From positions 3,162,001 to 3,226,000 of the forward strand of contig NZ_CP054212.1 of the NCBI RefSeq assembly GCF_013285385.1: DNA of 64,000 nt. Direction: 5' to 3'. Positions 56,692-64,000 of this stretch are shown here, piece after piece. The stretch's first letter is position 1; each line of letters opens with the position of its first letter. The notes under the pieces were generated by a model that saw only the letters and a program-made list of their open reading frames with translations, ran no database searches and was not told where the DNA came from. Both the position numbers and the translations under genes were made by a program. The DNA comes from Paramixta manurensis. Its GTDB lineage: Bacteria > Pseudomonadota > Gammaproteobacteria > Enterobacterales > Enterobacteriaceae.

Positions 56692-57777
56692 TTACCAACG
56701 TGGAACCGTTGAGTTAACCTCCGCGCACTGTGCGCGATGACGCAATAAATGATCGATCAGCACAATCGCCATCATCGCCTCGGCAATCGGCACCGCGCGG
56801 ATCCCCACGCAGGGATCGTGACGGCCTTTCGTGATCATCTCTACCTCTTCACCGGCCCGGTTTATGGTTTTGCCCGGTACGGTAATACTGGAGGTTGGCT
56901 TCATCGCCAGGTTGGCGATAATCGGCTGACCGCTGCTAATGCCGCCCAGAATGCCGCCGGCATGGTTGCTTTGGAAACCATCGGCGCGAATTTCATCGCG
57001 ATGTTGGCTACCGCGCTGATTTACCACCGCAAAACCGTCGCCGATTTCAACGCCTTTCACGGCATTAATACTCATCAACGCGTGGGCTAAATCCGCATCA
57101 AGCCGATCAAACACCGGCTCACCCAGCCCGGCGGGAACATTTTCCGCCATCACGGTCACTTTAGCGCCAATCGAATCGCCCTCTTTTTTCAGGCTACGCA
57201 TCAGCTCATCCAGCGCTTCCAGCTTATCAGGGTCCGGGCAGAAAAACGGATTTTGCTCCACCTGGTCCCAGGCTTTCAGTTCACAAGCCACGTCGCCAAT
57301 TTGCGCCAGATAACCGCGTACTTGCACGCCAAACTTCATCGCCAGATATTTTTTGGCAATCGCGCCTGCCGCCACTCGCATTGCGGTTTCGCGCGCCGAA
57401 GAACGCCCGCCGCCGCGATAATCGCGTAGGCCATATTTTTGCTCGTAGGTGTAATCCGCATGTCCCGGACGAAACAGATCCTTAATCGCGCTGTAATCTT
57501 GCGAACGCTGGTCGGTATTCTCAATGATGAGACCAATGCTGGTACCGGTCGTCACGCCTTCGAATACGCCAGAAAGGATCTTTACCTGGTCCGGCTCACG
57601 GCGTTGGGTGGTATAGCGCGAGGTACCCGGGCGACGCCTGTCGAGATCGTGTTGCAAATCAGCCTCAGTGAGTGGAATACCCGGCGGCACGCCATCAACA
57701 ATGCAGCCTAAAGCAAGACCGTGTGATTCACCGAAGGTGGTGACGCGAAAAAGTTGTCCGATTGTATTTCCGGCCAT
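56692..57777 (-). CDS. aroC: Chorismate synthase AroC
   Basis: AroC converts EPSP to chorismate, the last step of the shikimate pathway, using reduced FMN. It is 361 aa, as in E. coli. Signatures are GESHGLALGCIVDGVPPGIPL, RPGTSRYTTQRREPDQVKILS and GGRSSARETAMRVAAGAIAKK (each typical; only parts needed), with the FMN-binding region GGILGGISSGQPI near residue 245. It starts 20 bp after prmB and ends 4 bp before mepA. Confidence 0.97.
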   Translation of the reverse strand: MAGNTIGQLFRVTTFGESHGLALGCIVDGVPPGIPLTEADLQHDLDRRRPGTSRYTTQRREPDQVKILSGVFEGVTTGTSIGLIIENTDQRSQDYSAIKDLFRPGHADYTYEQKYGLRDYRGGGRSSARETAMRVAAGAIAKKYLAMKFGVQVRGYLAQIGDVACELKAWDQVEQNPFFCPDPDKLEALDELMRSLKKEGDSIGAKVTVMAENVPAGLGEPVFDRLDADLAHALMSINAVKGVEIGDGFAVVNQRGSQHRDEIRADGFQSNHAGGILGGISSGQPIIANLAMKPTSSITVPGKTINRAGEEVEMITKGRHDPCVGIRAVPIAEAMMAIVLIDHLLRHRAQCAEVNSTVPRW

Positions 57778-57797
57778 TTCGGCTCCGTTCTAAGTCG

Positions 57798-58730
57798 TTA
57801 ATCTTTGAAAAATTTAAAATGATGCTGCGCGTCGAGAATCTGCTGTTTGGTTAGCATAAACACGCCATCGCCGCCGTTATTGAATTCCAGCCAGGTAAAC
57901 GGCACATCCGGATATTGTTCGATCATATGTACCATACTGTTGCCGACTTCGCAGATCAGAACGCCCGTATCGCTGAGGTAATTCGGCGCACAGGCCAGAA
58001 TACGACGGACCAGCTTCAACCCGTCACTGCCCGCCGCTAATCCAAGCTCAGGCTCGTGGCGATACTCGTTCGGCAGGTCATCCATATCGTCGGCATCAAC
58101 ATACGGCGGATTCGTGACGATTAAATCGTAAGGGATCGCCGGTAAATCACGGAACAGGTCGGAACGAATTGGCGTCACATGATGGATTAAGCCATGGTTT
58201 TCAATATTTTGTTCAGTAACGGCCAACGCGTCCCAGGAAATATCCACCGCATCGACCTCCGCTTCCGGAAAGGCGTATGCGCAAGCAATGGCGATACAGC
58301 CGCTGCCGGTGCACATATCAAGAATATGGCGCGGCGCCTGCCCGATTAAACCGGCGAAACGGTTATCAATCAATTCACCAATTGGCGAACGCGGGACTAA
58401 GACACGCTCATCAACGTAAAATTCATGGCCGCAAAACCACGCTTTATTGGTCAGGTAAGCTACCGGCACTCGCTCATTAACGCGGCGGATCACGCGCTCA
58501 ACAATACGGTGACGTTCGCTGGAGGTGAGGCGTGCATTACGCATCTCTTCCGGAATATCGAGCGGCAGCCACAAGGTAGGCAACACCAGTTGAACGGCTT
58601 CGTCCCAGGGGTTATCTGTACCGTGCCCATACCAAATATTCGCTGCGGAGAAACGGCTCACCGCCCAGCGCAGCATGTCCTGAATGGTATGCAGTTCGCT
58701 GACTGCCTCATCGACGAAAATTTTGTCCAA
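57798..58730 (-). CDS. prmB: Ribosomal protein uL3 glutamine methyltransferase PrmB
   Basis: PrmB methylates a glutamine of ribosomal protein uL3. It is 310 aa when started at the TTG codon at 58728-58730, exactly the E. coli length. GGAGG lies 5 bp upstream, and homology begins at once (DKIFVDEAVSELHTIQDML). The frame extends 48 codons further with no family match. SAM binding is in ILDMCTGSGCIAIACAYAFP, and the catalytic NPPY is in YDLIVTNPPYVDADD. It is first of the prmB-aroC-mepA-yfcA-epmC-yfcL run and divergent from smrB. Confidence 0.93.
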   Translation of the reverse strand: MDKIFVDEAVSELHTIQDMLRWAVSRFSAANIWYGHGTDNPWDEAVQLVLPTLWLPLDIPEEMRNARLTSSERHRIVERVIRRVNERVPVAYLTNKAWFCGHEFYVDERVLVPRSPIGELIDNRFAGLIGQAPRHILDMCTGSGCIAIACAYAFPEAEVDAVDISWDALAVTEQNIENHGLIHHVTPIRSDLFRDLPAIPYDLIVTNPPYVDADDMDDLPNEYRHEPELGLAAGSDGLKLVRRILACAPNYLSDTGVLICEVGNSMVHMIEQYPDVPFTWLEFNNGGDGVFMLTKQQILDAQHHFKFFKD

Positions 58731-58938
58731 GTTGCCCTCCACAGGCAAAGCCAATAATACGCCCGCTAGTTTGCCATGAAGCGGGGGATAATTCAGCGCG
58801 AGCGCGTGAAAAAGCTCACTTTTGTTTATATCCGGCAACAAGACAAGGTAGACTCGGACATCAAACCGGGACATTCAGCGCCACCAGCCGCGATGCCCCC
58901 GCCTGATGGCGCCATGACAGCGACGGTATCACTGTACG

Positions 58939-59490
58939 ATGAAAAAAAAACACCACCTAAGCGCGGAAGACCAAACCTTATTCCGCCAGTTGATGGAAGG
59001 AACGCGTAAGTTAACCCAGGACACTATTGTCCATAAACCGGTCCGTAAGAAGAGCAACGAAGTTCCGCTTAAACGGTTGCTTTCCGAGCAGGCCGATAAC
59101 AGTTATTACTTTTCCGATGAGTTTCAGCCGTTGCTGGCGAGCGACGGGCCGGTACGTTACGTGCGTGCCGATGTAAGCCATTACGAGCTTAAGAAGCTGC
59201 GGCGCGGTGATTATACTCCGGAGATTTTTCTTGATTTACATGGGTTAACGCAAAATCAGGCCCGCCAGGAACTGGGCGCGCTGATTGCCGCCTGCCGTCG
59301 TGACCATCTGTTTTGTGCCAGCGTAATGCATGGCCATGGTAAACATATTTTAAAACAACAGACACCGTTGTGGCTGGCGCAGCATCCGTATGTGATGGCG
59401 TTTCATCAGGCGCCGAAAGCGTTTGGCGGCGATGCCGCATTACTGGTATTGATTGAAGTTGAAGAGTGGTTGCCGCCGGAGTTGCCCTAA
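58939..59490 (+). CDS. smrB: Ribosome rescue endonuclease SmrB
   Basis: SmrB cleaves mRNA upstream of stalled, collided ribosomes. It is 183 aa, as in E. coli. A basic N-terminal extension (KKKHHLSAED, then KPVRKKS) precedes the Smr domain (about residues 95-175), with the conserved LDLHGLTQNQARQEL and the catalytic-loop VMHGHGKHILK. It is transcribed divergently from prmB across 208 bp. Confidence 0.95.
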   Translation: MKKKHHLSAEDQTLFRQLMEGTRKLTQDTIVHKPVRKKSNEVPLKRLLSEQADNSYYFSDEFQPLLASDGPVRYVRADVSHYELKKLRRGDYTPEIFLDLHGLTQNQARQELGALIAACRRDHLFCASVMHGHGKHILKQQTPLWLAQHPYVMAFHQAPKAFGGDAALLVLIEVEEWLPPELP

Positions 59491-59568
59491 CGCTCACGCA
59501 TCACAGCCACGGCGGGCGCAATAGCCAATGCAAAACCAAGAATATCCATGCGTCTGTGGATCGGCACC

Positions 59569-59592
59569 AAAAGAAAAGGCGCCCGCGGCGCC
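59569..59592 (-). terminator. Terminator after sixA
   Basis: On the minus strand GGCGCC-GCG-GGCGCC is followed by TTTTCTTTT. It lies 38 bp past the sixA stop codon. Confidence 0.75.
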
Positions 59593-59630
59593 CTCTGTTA
59601 CTGTTGCTTTGGTTTGTCACCAAACCAGAC

Positions 59631-60113
59631 TTACATTGCCTTCGCCAGTTTAGACGGGCTAACTTGCCATAACAACGTTCCCGTGCCCTGCTCAGCATCA
59701 AAATCAATACAAGCAATGGCGGAGGTCGCAAACATGGGCGGCGCTTCCTGTGGGCACAGTTCGGAAACCAGATAGCCGACTAAAGGTAGATGCGAAATCA
59801 CCAGTGCCGATTCTACCCCTTCATTAGCCAACGTCTGTAAATAACTGGCGACTAAAGCGGGATCGCCGCCTGGCGTCAACTCTGGCAAAACGTCTTCGCC
59901 TTCCGGCAGTGAAAGCGCTTCGCGCACCGTTGAGAGTGTCTGCCCGGCACGCAAATAGGGGCTGACCAACACACGCTCAATTTTCAGCGCCTGGCCATTA
60001 AGCCAGCTCGCCATCTGACGTGACTCATGGCAGCCGCAATGCGTTAGAGGCCGCACCGAATCACTTGCCGCATCCAGGGCTGCATCGCCATGACGCATGA
60101 TAAAAACTTGCAT
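59631..60113 (-). CDS. sixA: Phosphohistidine phosphatase SixA
   Basis: SixA is a histidine-phosphatase-superfamily enzyme that removes phosphate from phosphohistidine; in E. coli it acts on the histidine domain of ArcB and on the nitrogen PTS protein NPr. It is 160 aa (E. coli 161). The catalytic RHG motif is MRHGDAALDA at residues 6-15, and the second histidine is in ALVISHLPLVG near residue 107. It lies between smrB and fadJ as in E. coli. The 170 bp to fadJ show no further gene. Confidence 0.95.
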   Translation of the reverse strand: MQVFIMRHGDAALDAASDSVRPLTHCGCHESRQMASWLNGQALKIERVLVSPYLRAGQTLSTVREALSLPEGEDVLPELTPGGDPALVASYLQTLANEGVESALVISHLPLVGYLVSELCPQEAPPMFATSAIACIDFDAEQGTGTLLWQVSPSKLAKAM

Positions 60114-60283
60114 AAAGCACCGCTGTTGTTTAACAAAATCGCCGGGAACACAGGCTCACCGACTCTTCATTCTGCGAATGAACGCTGTGTTGTAACTCAA
60201 TGCCCAAAGCCAAGTCAACCGATTGTTTATTAAATAAGCGCATCTCAGAACAGTGCCGATCGCGCGCTATTGCGCCATATTTT

Positions 60284-62434
60284 CTAAGGCACTGAATCGC
60301 TATGGTTATTGCCAGTTTCCACTGAATTGTAAAACTTTTCGCCATTTTCAGCCCGTCGGCGTAAAGCTTCGCAAGGGGAAAAACGCGCGCCATGTTGTTG
60401 CATAAGGGTGGTTAATGTATCAACCACATTTGTTGCGCCCAATGTATCCAGATAACGAAACGGCCCGCCGAGGAAAGGAGGGAATCCGATGCCAAATACC
60501 GCGCCAATATCGCCATCGCGCGCATGGCGAATTACGCCTTCATCGAGACAACGCGCCGCCTCATTCAGCATCATCATCACACAGCGGCGCGCAATTAACG
60601 CGCCATCTAATTGACGTTTGGGTTGTACGTTAAGTAGACGATAAATATCGCTATCTACCCGCTTTTTCGTTTTACCGTCATAACGATAAAACCCACGACC
60701 GTTTTTGCGCCCTTTACGATTATCATTTAGTACCGCATCAAACGCCGGCGGCGCGGCGAAACGCTCACCATACGCCTGCACCAGAATCGGGATAATCTTG
60801 GTGCCAACATCAATGCCTACCTCATCCAGTAACTGGATCGGGCCGACCGGAAAACCAAACTGTACTAACGCCTCATCTACCGCCTCGATCGGCTCGCCGT
60901 CCAGCACGCAGCGCATGGCTTCATTTATATAGGGCGCCAGGATACGGTTAACGTAAAAACCTGCGCGGTCGGACACGACAATTGGCGTTTTGCCCTGCTT
61001 TTTCGCCAGCGCCACCGTGGTAGCGATGGTTTGCGCTGAGGTCGCGGCGTGTGGGATCACCTCTACCAACGGCATTTTATCGACCGGACTAAAGTAGTGT
61101 AGGCCAATAACCTGCTGTGGGCGTTGCGCCTGCGCGGCAATCTCGCCAATCGGCAGCGAGGAAGTGTTGGAAGCGAAAACGGTGTCGGGCCTACAATGCT
61201 GCTCAACTTCGGCCACCATCTTTTGCTTCAGCGCCAAATCTTCAAATACCGCCTCTATCACGACATCGCGCTGTTGAAACCCCTGATAATCGGTTCCGCC
61301 GGAAATCAACGCCATCTCGCGTTGCCGTTCAGCCGCCGTTTCCTGCCGCCGTTTTACCTTTTGGCTCAGTAGCTCCCAACTGTATTTCATCGCATGGTTG
61401 ATGCCTTCAAGATTAATATCTTTTATGCGCACCGGCAGTTTTGCCCGTGTCGCGGTGACGCTGGCAATGCCACCGCCCATTAATCCGCCGCCCAGTACCG
61501 CAATCGAACGCAATGCGGCGGGCTGTGCATCAGCGCCACGCTCTTTTTTCATCGCGGTAGTGGCAAAGAAAATGCTGCGCAACGCGGCGGATTGTGCTGA
61601 TACTGCCAGTTCGCCAAACGCCTGCGCTTCGGCGTCATAACCACTTCCGCTGCCCTGCTCTAACCCAATACGCACCACATTCAGGATGCGCTCCGTCGCC
61701 GGATAATTACCTTTGGTTTTCGCTCGTGTCTGCTTTGTCGCCAGCAAAAACATCAGCTTGCGACCCAGCGGGCCATTCATCAAACGCTCGCGGATGGGTA
61801 ATGGACGACGCGCTTCACGCGCTTTCAGCGCCAGTTTTACCGCCGTTTCCAGCAAAATCGCTTGCGGTACCGCCTCATCGACTAACCCCAGTTTCAACGC
61901 CTGCTTCGGGCGTAGCGTTTTGCCAGTCAACATTAGGTTTAGCGCCTGCGAAGCGCCGATTAAGCGTGGTAAGCGCTGCGTTCCGCCAGAACCGGGCAGT
62001 AGCCCCAGTTGTACCTCCGGTAACCCCAGCCGCGTTTTGTCATCCAGCGAACAGACACGTTTCGCGCAGGCCAGCGCCAGCTCTAAACCGCCGCCGAGAC
62101 AAGGGCCGTGGATCGCTGCCACTACCGGCACCGGAAGCGCGGCTATTTCCGCCATCGCTTTTTGCCCTTGGTGCGCCAGCGCCTCGGCCTCTTCAGCGCT
62201 ATCACAAGCTGCAATCATCGAAATATCGGCGCCGGCAATAAAGGAATCCGGCTTACCGGAAATAAACACCAGGCCCGCCAGATGCGGATTTTCACGCGCC
62301 CGTTTAATCACCTCACGAAGTTGTGTGGCAAAGGCCGCTTTCAGGGTATTCATCTTTTCACCAGGCACGTCAATAACGATCACGCCGACATTGTCTAAGC
62401 GCATATCAAGGTGAAATGCTGATTGTTGTTCCAT
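60284..62434 (-). CDS. fadJ: Fatty acid oxidation complex subunit alpha FadJ
   Basis: FadJ is the anaerobic counterpart of FadB: enoyl-CoA hydratase, 3-hydroxyacyl-CoA dehydrogenase and epimerase. It is 716 aa (E. coli 714). The crotonase domain (about residues 10-200) has AAIHGPCLGGGLELALACA and GLPEVQLGLLPGSGGTQRLP. The NAD domain starts at VLGGGLMGGGIASVTA near residue 313, and 3HCDH C-terminal domains follow from about residue 500. The C-terminal tail is polar. It starts 3 bp after fadI, forming the fadIJ operon. Confidence 0.96.
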   Translation of the reverse strand: MEQQSAFHLDMRLDNVGVIVIDVPGEKMNTLKAAFATQLREVIKRARENPHLAGLVFISGKPDSFIAGADISMIAACDSAEEAEALAHQGQKAMAEIAALPVPVVAAIHGPCLGGGLELALACAKRVCSLDDKTRLGLPEVQLGLLPGSGGTQRLPRLIGASQALNLMLTGKTLRPKQALKLGLVDEAVPQAILLETAVKLALKAREARRPLPIRERLMNGPLGRKLMFLLATKQTRAKTKGNYPATERILNVVRIGLEQGSGSGYDAEAQAFGELAVSAQSAALRSIFFATTAMKKERGADAQPAALRSIAVLGGGLMGGGIASVTATRAKLPVRIKDINLEGINHAMKYSWELLSQKVKRRQETAAERQREMALISGGTDYQGFQQRDVVIEAVFEDLALKQKMVAEVEQHCRPDTVFASNTSSLPIGEIAAQAQRPQQVIGLHYFSPVDKMPLVEVIPHAATSAQTIATTVALAKKQGKTPIVVSDRAGFYVNRILAPYINEAMRCVLDGEPIEAVDEALVQFGFPVGPIQLLDEVGIDVGTKIIPILVQAYGERFAAPPAFDAVLNDNRKGRKNGRGFYRYDGKTKKRVDSDIYRLLNVQPKRQLDGALIARRCVMMMLNEAARCLDEGVIRHARDGDIGAVFGIGFPPFLGGPFRYLDTLGATNVVDTLTTLMQQHGARFSPCEALRRRAENGEKFYNSVETGNNHSDSVP

Positions 62435-62437
62435 TTG

Positions 62438-63748
62438 TTACTCCGCCTCCAGAACCATCGCCGCGCCGAGGCCACCTGCCGCGCAGGCGGTAACCAACCC
62501 TAATCCTCCGCCACGTCGGCGTAACTCATTAAGCGTTTGGGTTATCATTCGTGCGCCGGTCGCGGCGAAGGGATGCCCGTAAGCGATTGAGCCACCCAAC
62601 ACATTAAATTTTTCTTCGTTCACCTCGCCCATCGCGTGTGGGCGGTTAAGCACCTCACGCGCAAAACGCTCATCGCGGAACAGTTTGAGGTTTGCCAGGG
62701 TTTGCGCGGCAAACGCTTCATGCATATCAATGAGCGTGAGGTCATCCAGCGTCACGCCTGCACGTTCGAGCGCCAGCGGTGAGGCATAAGTTGGGCCCAG
62801 CAGCATGTCCTGCCAGACATCAATAGCGGTAAACGCGTAACTGCGCAGATAACCGAGTGGGGTAATGCCTAACTCACGCGCGCGCGACTCCGTCATCAGG
62901 ACAACCGCGGCGGCGCCATCGGTAAGAGGGGTGCTGTTAGCGGCGGTGACGGTACCGTGACGGCGGTCAAACGCGGGACGTAAACGCGCATAATCCTCCG
63001 GTCTGGAGGCGGTACGAACGTTATTATCTTGCTGGAATGCGGCGCGCCACGGCGGCACAAATGCCGTCATCACCTCCGCGGCCAGCTTTCCCTCTTCCCA
63101 GGCTTTGGCGGCCCGCTGATGAGAGCGGTGCGCCAACGCGTCCTGCTGCTCTCTAGTGATGCCATGTGTTTTCGCCATCTGTTCAGCGGTGTCACCCATA
63201 CGTAAACCGGTGGAGTACTCGGCGACTGCCGGCGGCACCGGCAGTAAATCACGCGGACGTAACTGGCTAAGGAGTTTTATTTTTTGGCCGAAGGTGCGCG
63301 CTTTACTGAGATCGACCAGCGCACGCCCTAATTTTTTGCTCACGCCAATTGGCAACACGGACGAAGAATCGGCGCCGCCCGCAATACCCGCACGGATAGT
63401 CCCGGCCAGCAAACTTTCGGTGACATTTGCCACCGCCTGAAAGCTGGTGGCGCAAGCGCGGCTAACGCTATAAGCATCGGTTTCAACACCCAATCCGCTA
63501 CTCAGCACAATTTCGCGGGCGATATTCGGCGCTTCCGGCATTTGTACCACTTGACCGAATACCAGTTGTTCAATCACCTCAGCCGGAAGTTCGCTACGCG
63601 CCATCATTTCACTGACCACCATCCTGCCTAACTCAATGGCGGGGATGCCATGCAGCGCAGTCGCCTGCCGGGCGAATGGCGTGCGTAATCCATGCGTAAT
63701 CGCGATGCGGTCGCCCTGACGGGTAAGCAAGGGTAGCGCTTTGCTCAT
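62438..63748 (-). CDS. fadI: 3-ketoacyl-CoA thiolase FadI
   Basis: FadI cleaves 3-ketoacyl-CoA in anaerobic beta-oxidation with FadJ. It is 436 aa from the ATG at 63748, the E. coli length. The nucleophilic cysteine is in YSVSRACATSFQAVANV near residue 100. HEAFAAQTLANL and GHPFAATGARM carry the histidines, and TACAAGGLGAAMVLEAE the second cysteine. AGGTG lies 6 bp before this ATG; an in-frame GTG is 9 bp upstream. A FadR-type operator lies about 40 bp before the gene. Confidence 0.96.
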   Translation of the reverse strand: MSKALPLLTRQGDRIAITHGLRTPFARQATALHGIPAIELGRMVVSEMMARSELPAEVIEQLVFGQVVQMPEAPNIAREIVLSSGLGVETDAYSVSRACATSFQAVANVTESLLAGTIRAGIAGGADSSSVLPIGVSKKLGRALVDLSKARTFGQKIKLLSQLRPRDLLPVPPAVAEYSTGLRMGDTAEQMAKTHGITREQQDALAHRSHQRAAKAWEEGKLAAEVMTAFVPPWRAAFQQDNNVRTASRPEDYARLRPAFDRRHGTVTAANSTPLTDGAAAVVLMTESRARELGITPLGYLRSYAFTAIDVWQDMLLGPTYASPLALERAGVTLDDLTLIDMHEAFAAQTLANLKLFRDERFAREVLNRPHAMGEVNEEKFNVLGGSIAYGHPFAATGARMITQTLNELRRRGGGLGLVTACAAGGLGAAMVLEAE

Positions 63749-63787
63749 TGTTATCACCTGTTAACTGGACCGGCGGCATCATTGCCA

Positions 63788-63804
63788 AAGAGGTCTGACC
63801 TGAT
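63788..63804. promoter_or_regulatory. FadR operator upstream of fadIJ
   Basis: AAGAGGTCTGACCTGAT contains the palindrome AGGTC-T-GACCT. On the minus strand ATCAGGTCAGACCTCTT matches the FadR consensus A-N-CTGGTCCGAC-NN-GTT at 12 of 15 defined positions. It would repress fadIJ without long-chain acyl-CoA. Confidence 0.7.
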
Positions 63805-63941
63805 CCAGTGTTAACCAGGTTGTTACATTACGCCAAGCGTTAGGAGAGAAAAATGCGAGAACAAACACGCTTTACAAGAAAAGGAAACCGCCAGCATGCG
63901 TGGAAACATACTGGCGGCTGGCAAAGTCTATACGGAAGGAG

Positions 63942-64000
63942 TTAACGCAGGCCGAGTTGGAAAATCAGCGTTTCCGCCTGACAGGCAAAGGTAAAATCTA
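63942..64000 (-). CDS. yfcZ: YfcZ family (DUF406) protein, 3' end only
   Basis: The window ends inside this minus-strand gene. The last 19 codons are visible and read DFTFACQAETLIFQLGLR before TAA, matching the C-terminus of E. coli YfcZ nearly residue for residue. yfcZ follows fadI in E. coli, supporting the call. YfcZ is a small protein of unknown function. Confidence 0.8.
   Translation of the reverse strand, partial: DFTFACQAETLIFQLGLR

Noticed and set aside
58731..58874. 48-codon N-terminal extension of PrmB
   Set aside because: Homology starts exactly at the TTG at 58730, which has GGAGG 5 bp upstream; the upstream codons resemble no PrmB.
58776..59009. 77-aa plus-strand frame upstream of smrB
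   Set aside because: It overlaps the smrB start out of frame and lies in the prmB-smrB promoter region; no family features.
61594..62414. Long plus-strand frames (215 and 233 aa) opposite fadJ
   Set aside because: They are shadows of the well-conserved fadJ coding region; the serine/proline/arginine-rich products have no family features and no ribosome-binding sites.
1..64000. Insertion sequences, prophage, integrase, tRNA-anchored island or CRISPR array
   Set aside because: No transposase or integrase protein, terminal repeats, tRNA gene or regularly spaced repeat array could be recognised, although accessory blocks clearly interrupt the conserved gene order.

Overview
This is a chromosomal window from an enterobacterium (Enterobacterales). 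From lrhA at the left edge to yfcZ at the right edge it follows the gene order of the Escherichia coli 51-52 min region almost gene by gene, and the core proteins look close to their E. coli counterparts in length and sequence. The exact genus cannot be fixed from the sequence alone. An Erwiniaceae member (Pantoea/Erwinia type) is my best guess, held loosely. No rRNA, tRNA, CRISPR array, insertion sequence, integrase or prophage was seen.

Core backbone, left to right: lrhA, alaA, yfbR, yfbS, hxpA, yfbU, yfbV, ackA-pta (acetate/acetyl-phosphate node); yfcD, yfcF, yfcG, yfcH; hisJQMP (histidine uptake); dedD-cvpA-purF-ubiX with a PurR-type operator; folC, accD, dedA, truA, usg, pdxB; flk; yfcJ; fabB with FabR/FadR-type sites; mnmC; yfcL, epmC, yfcA, mepA, aroC, prmB; smrB; sixA; fadIJ with a FadR-type site; and the 3' end of yfcZ. 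Compared with E. coli, yfcC, yfcE, folX and argT are missing from their expected places.

Four accessory blocks interrupt this backbone. (1) 11.56-16.92 kb: an ascorbate-family PTS (EIIA, EIIB, EIIC) in one operon with a transketolase split into two subunits, divergent from a LacI-family regulator. The intergenic region holds twin GATAGCGCTATC operators and a near-consensus CRP site. (2) 33.2-38.4 kb, between pdxB and flk: an AT-rich pair made of a small double-glycine-leader (class II microcin-like) precursor and a flavin oxidase of the type II cholesterol-oxidase family, followed by an AraC-type regulator, a class A acid phosphatase with a lipobox, and an EamA transporter. The oxidase promoter is a consensus sigma-70 promoter overlaid by an essentially perfect LexA (SOS) box. 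(3) 39.57-41.57 kb: a rhodanese and a divergent MocR-type regulator. (4) 43.3-50.5 kb: a sugar ABC transporter (binding protein, double ATPase, two permeases) with an FGGY pentulose kinase, then an orphan toxin-like protein with a CdiI-like immunity protein next to fabB.

The most unusual signal is the SOS-controlled flavin oxidase beside a microcin-like precursor (33.4-35.6 kb). No export or immunity gene accompanies it here. Other points worth a look are the four shared TTGTCCGA sites tying the AraC regulator to the phosphatase/EamA pair, a GG-N10-GC sigma-54 promoter directly before hisJ, and a possible attenuator upstream of yfcJ.
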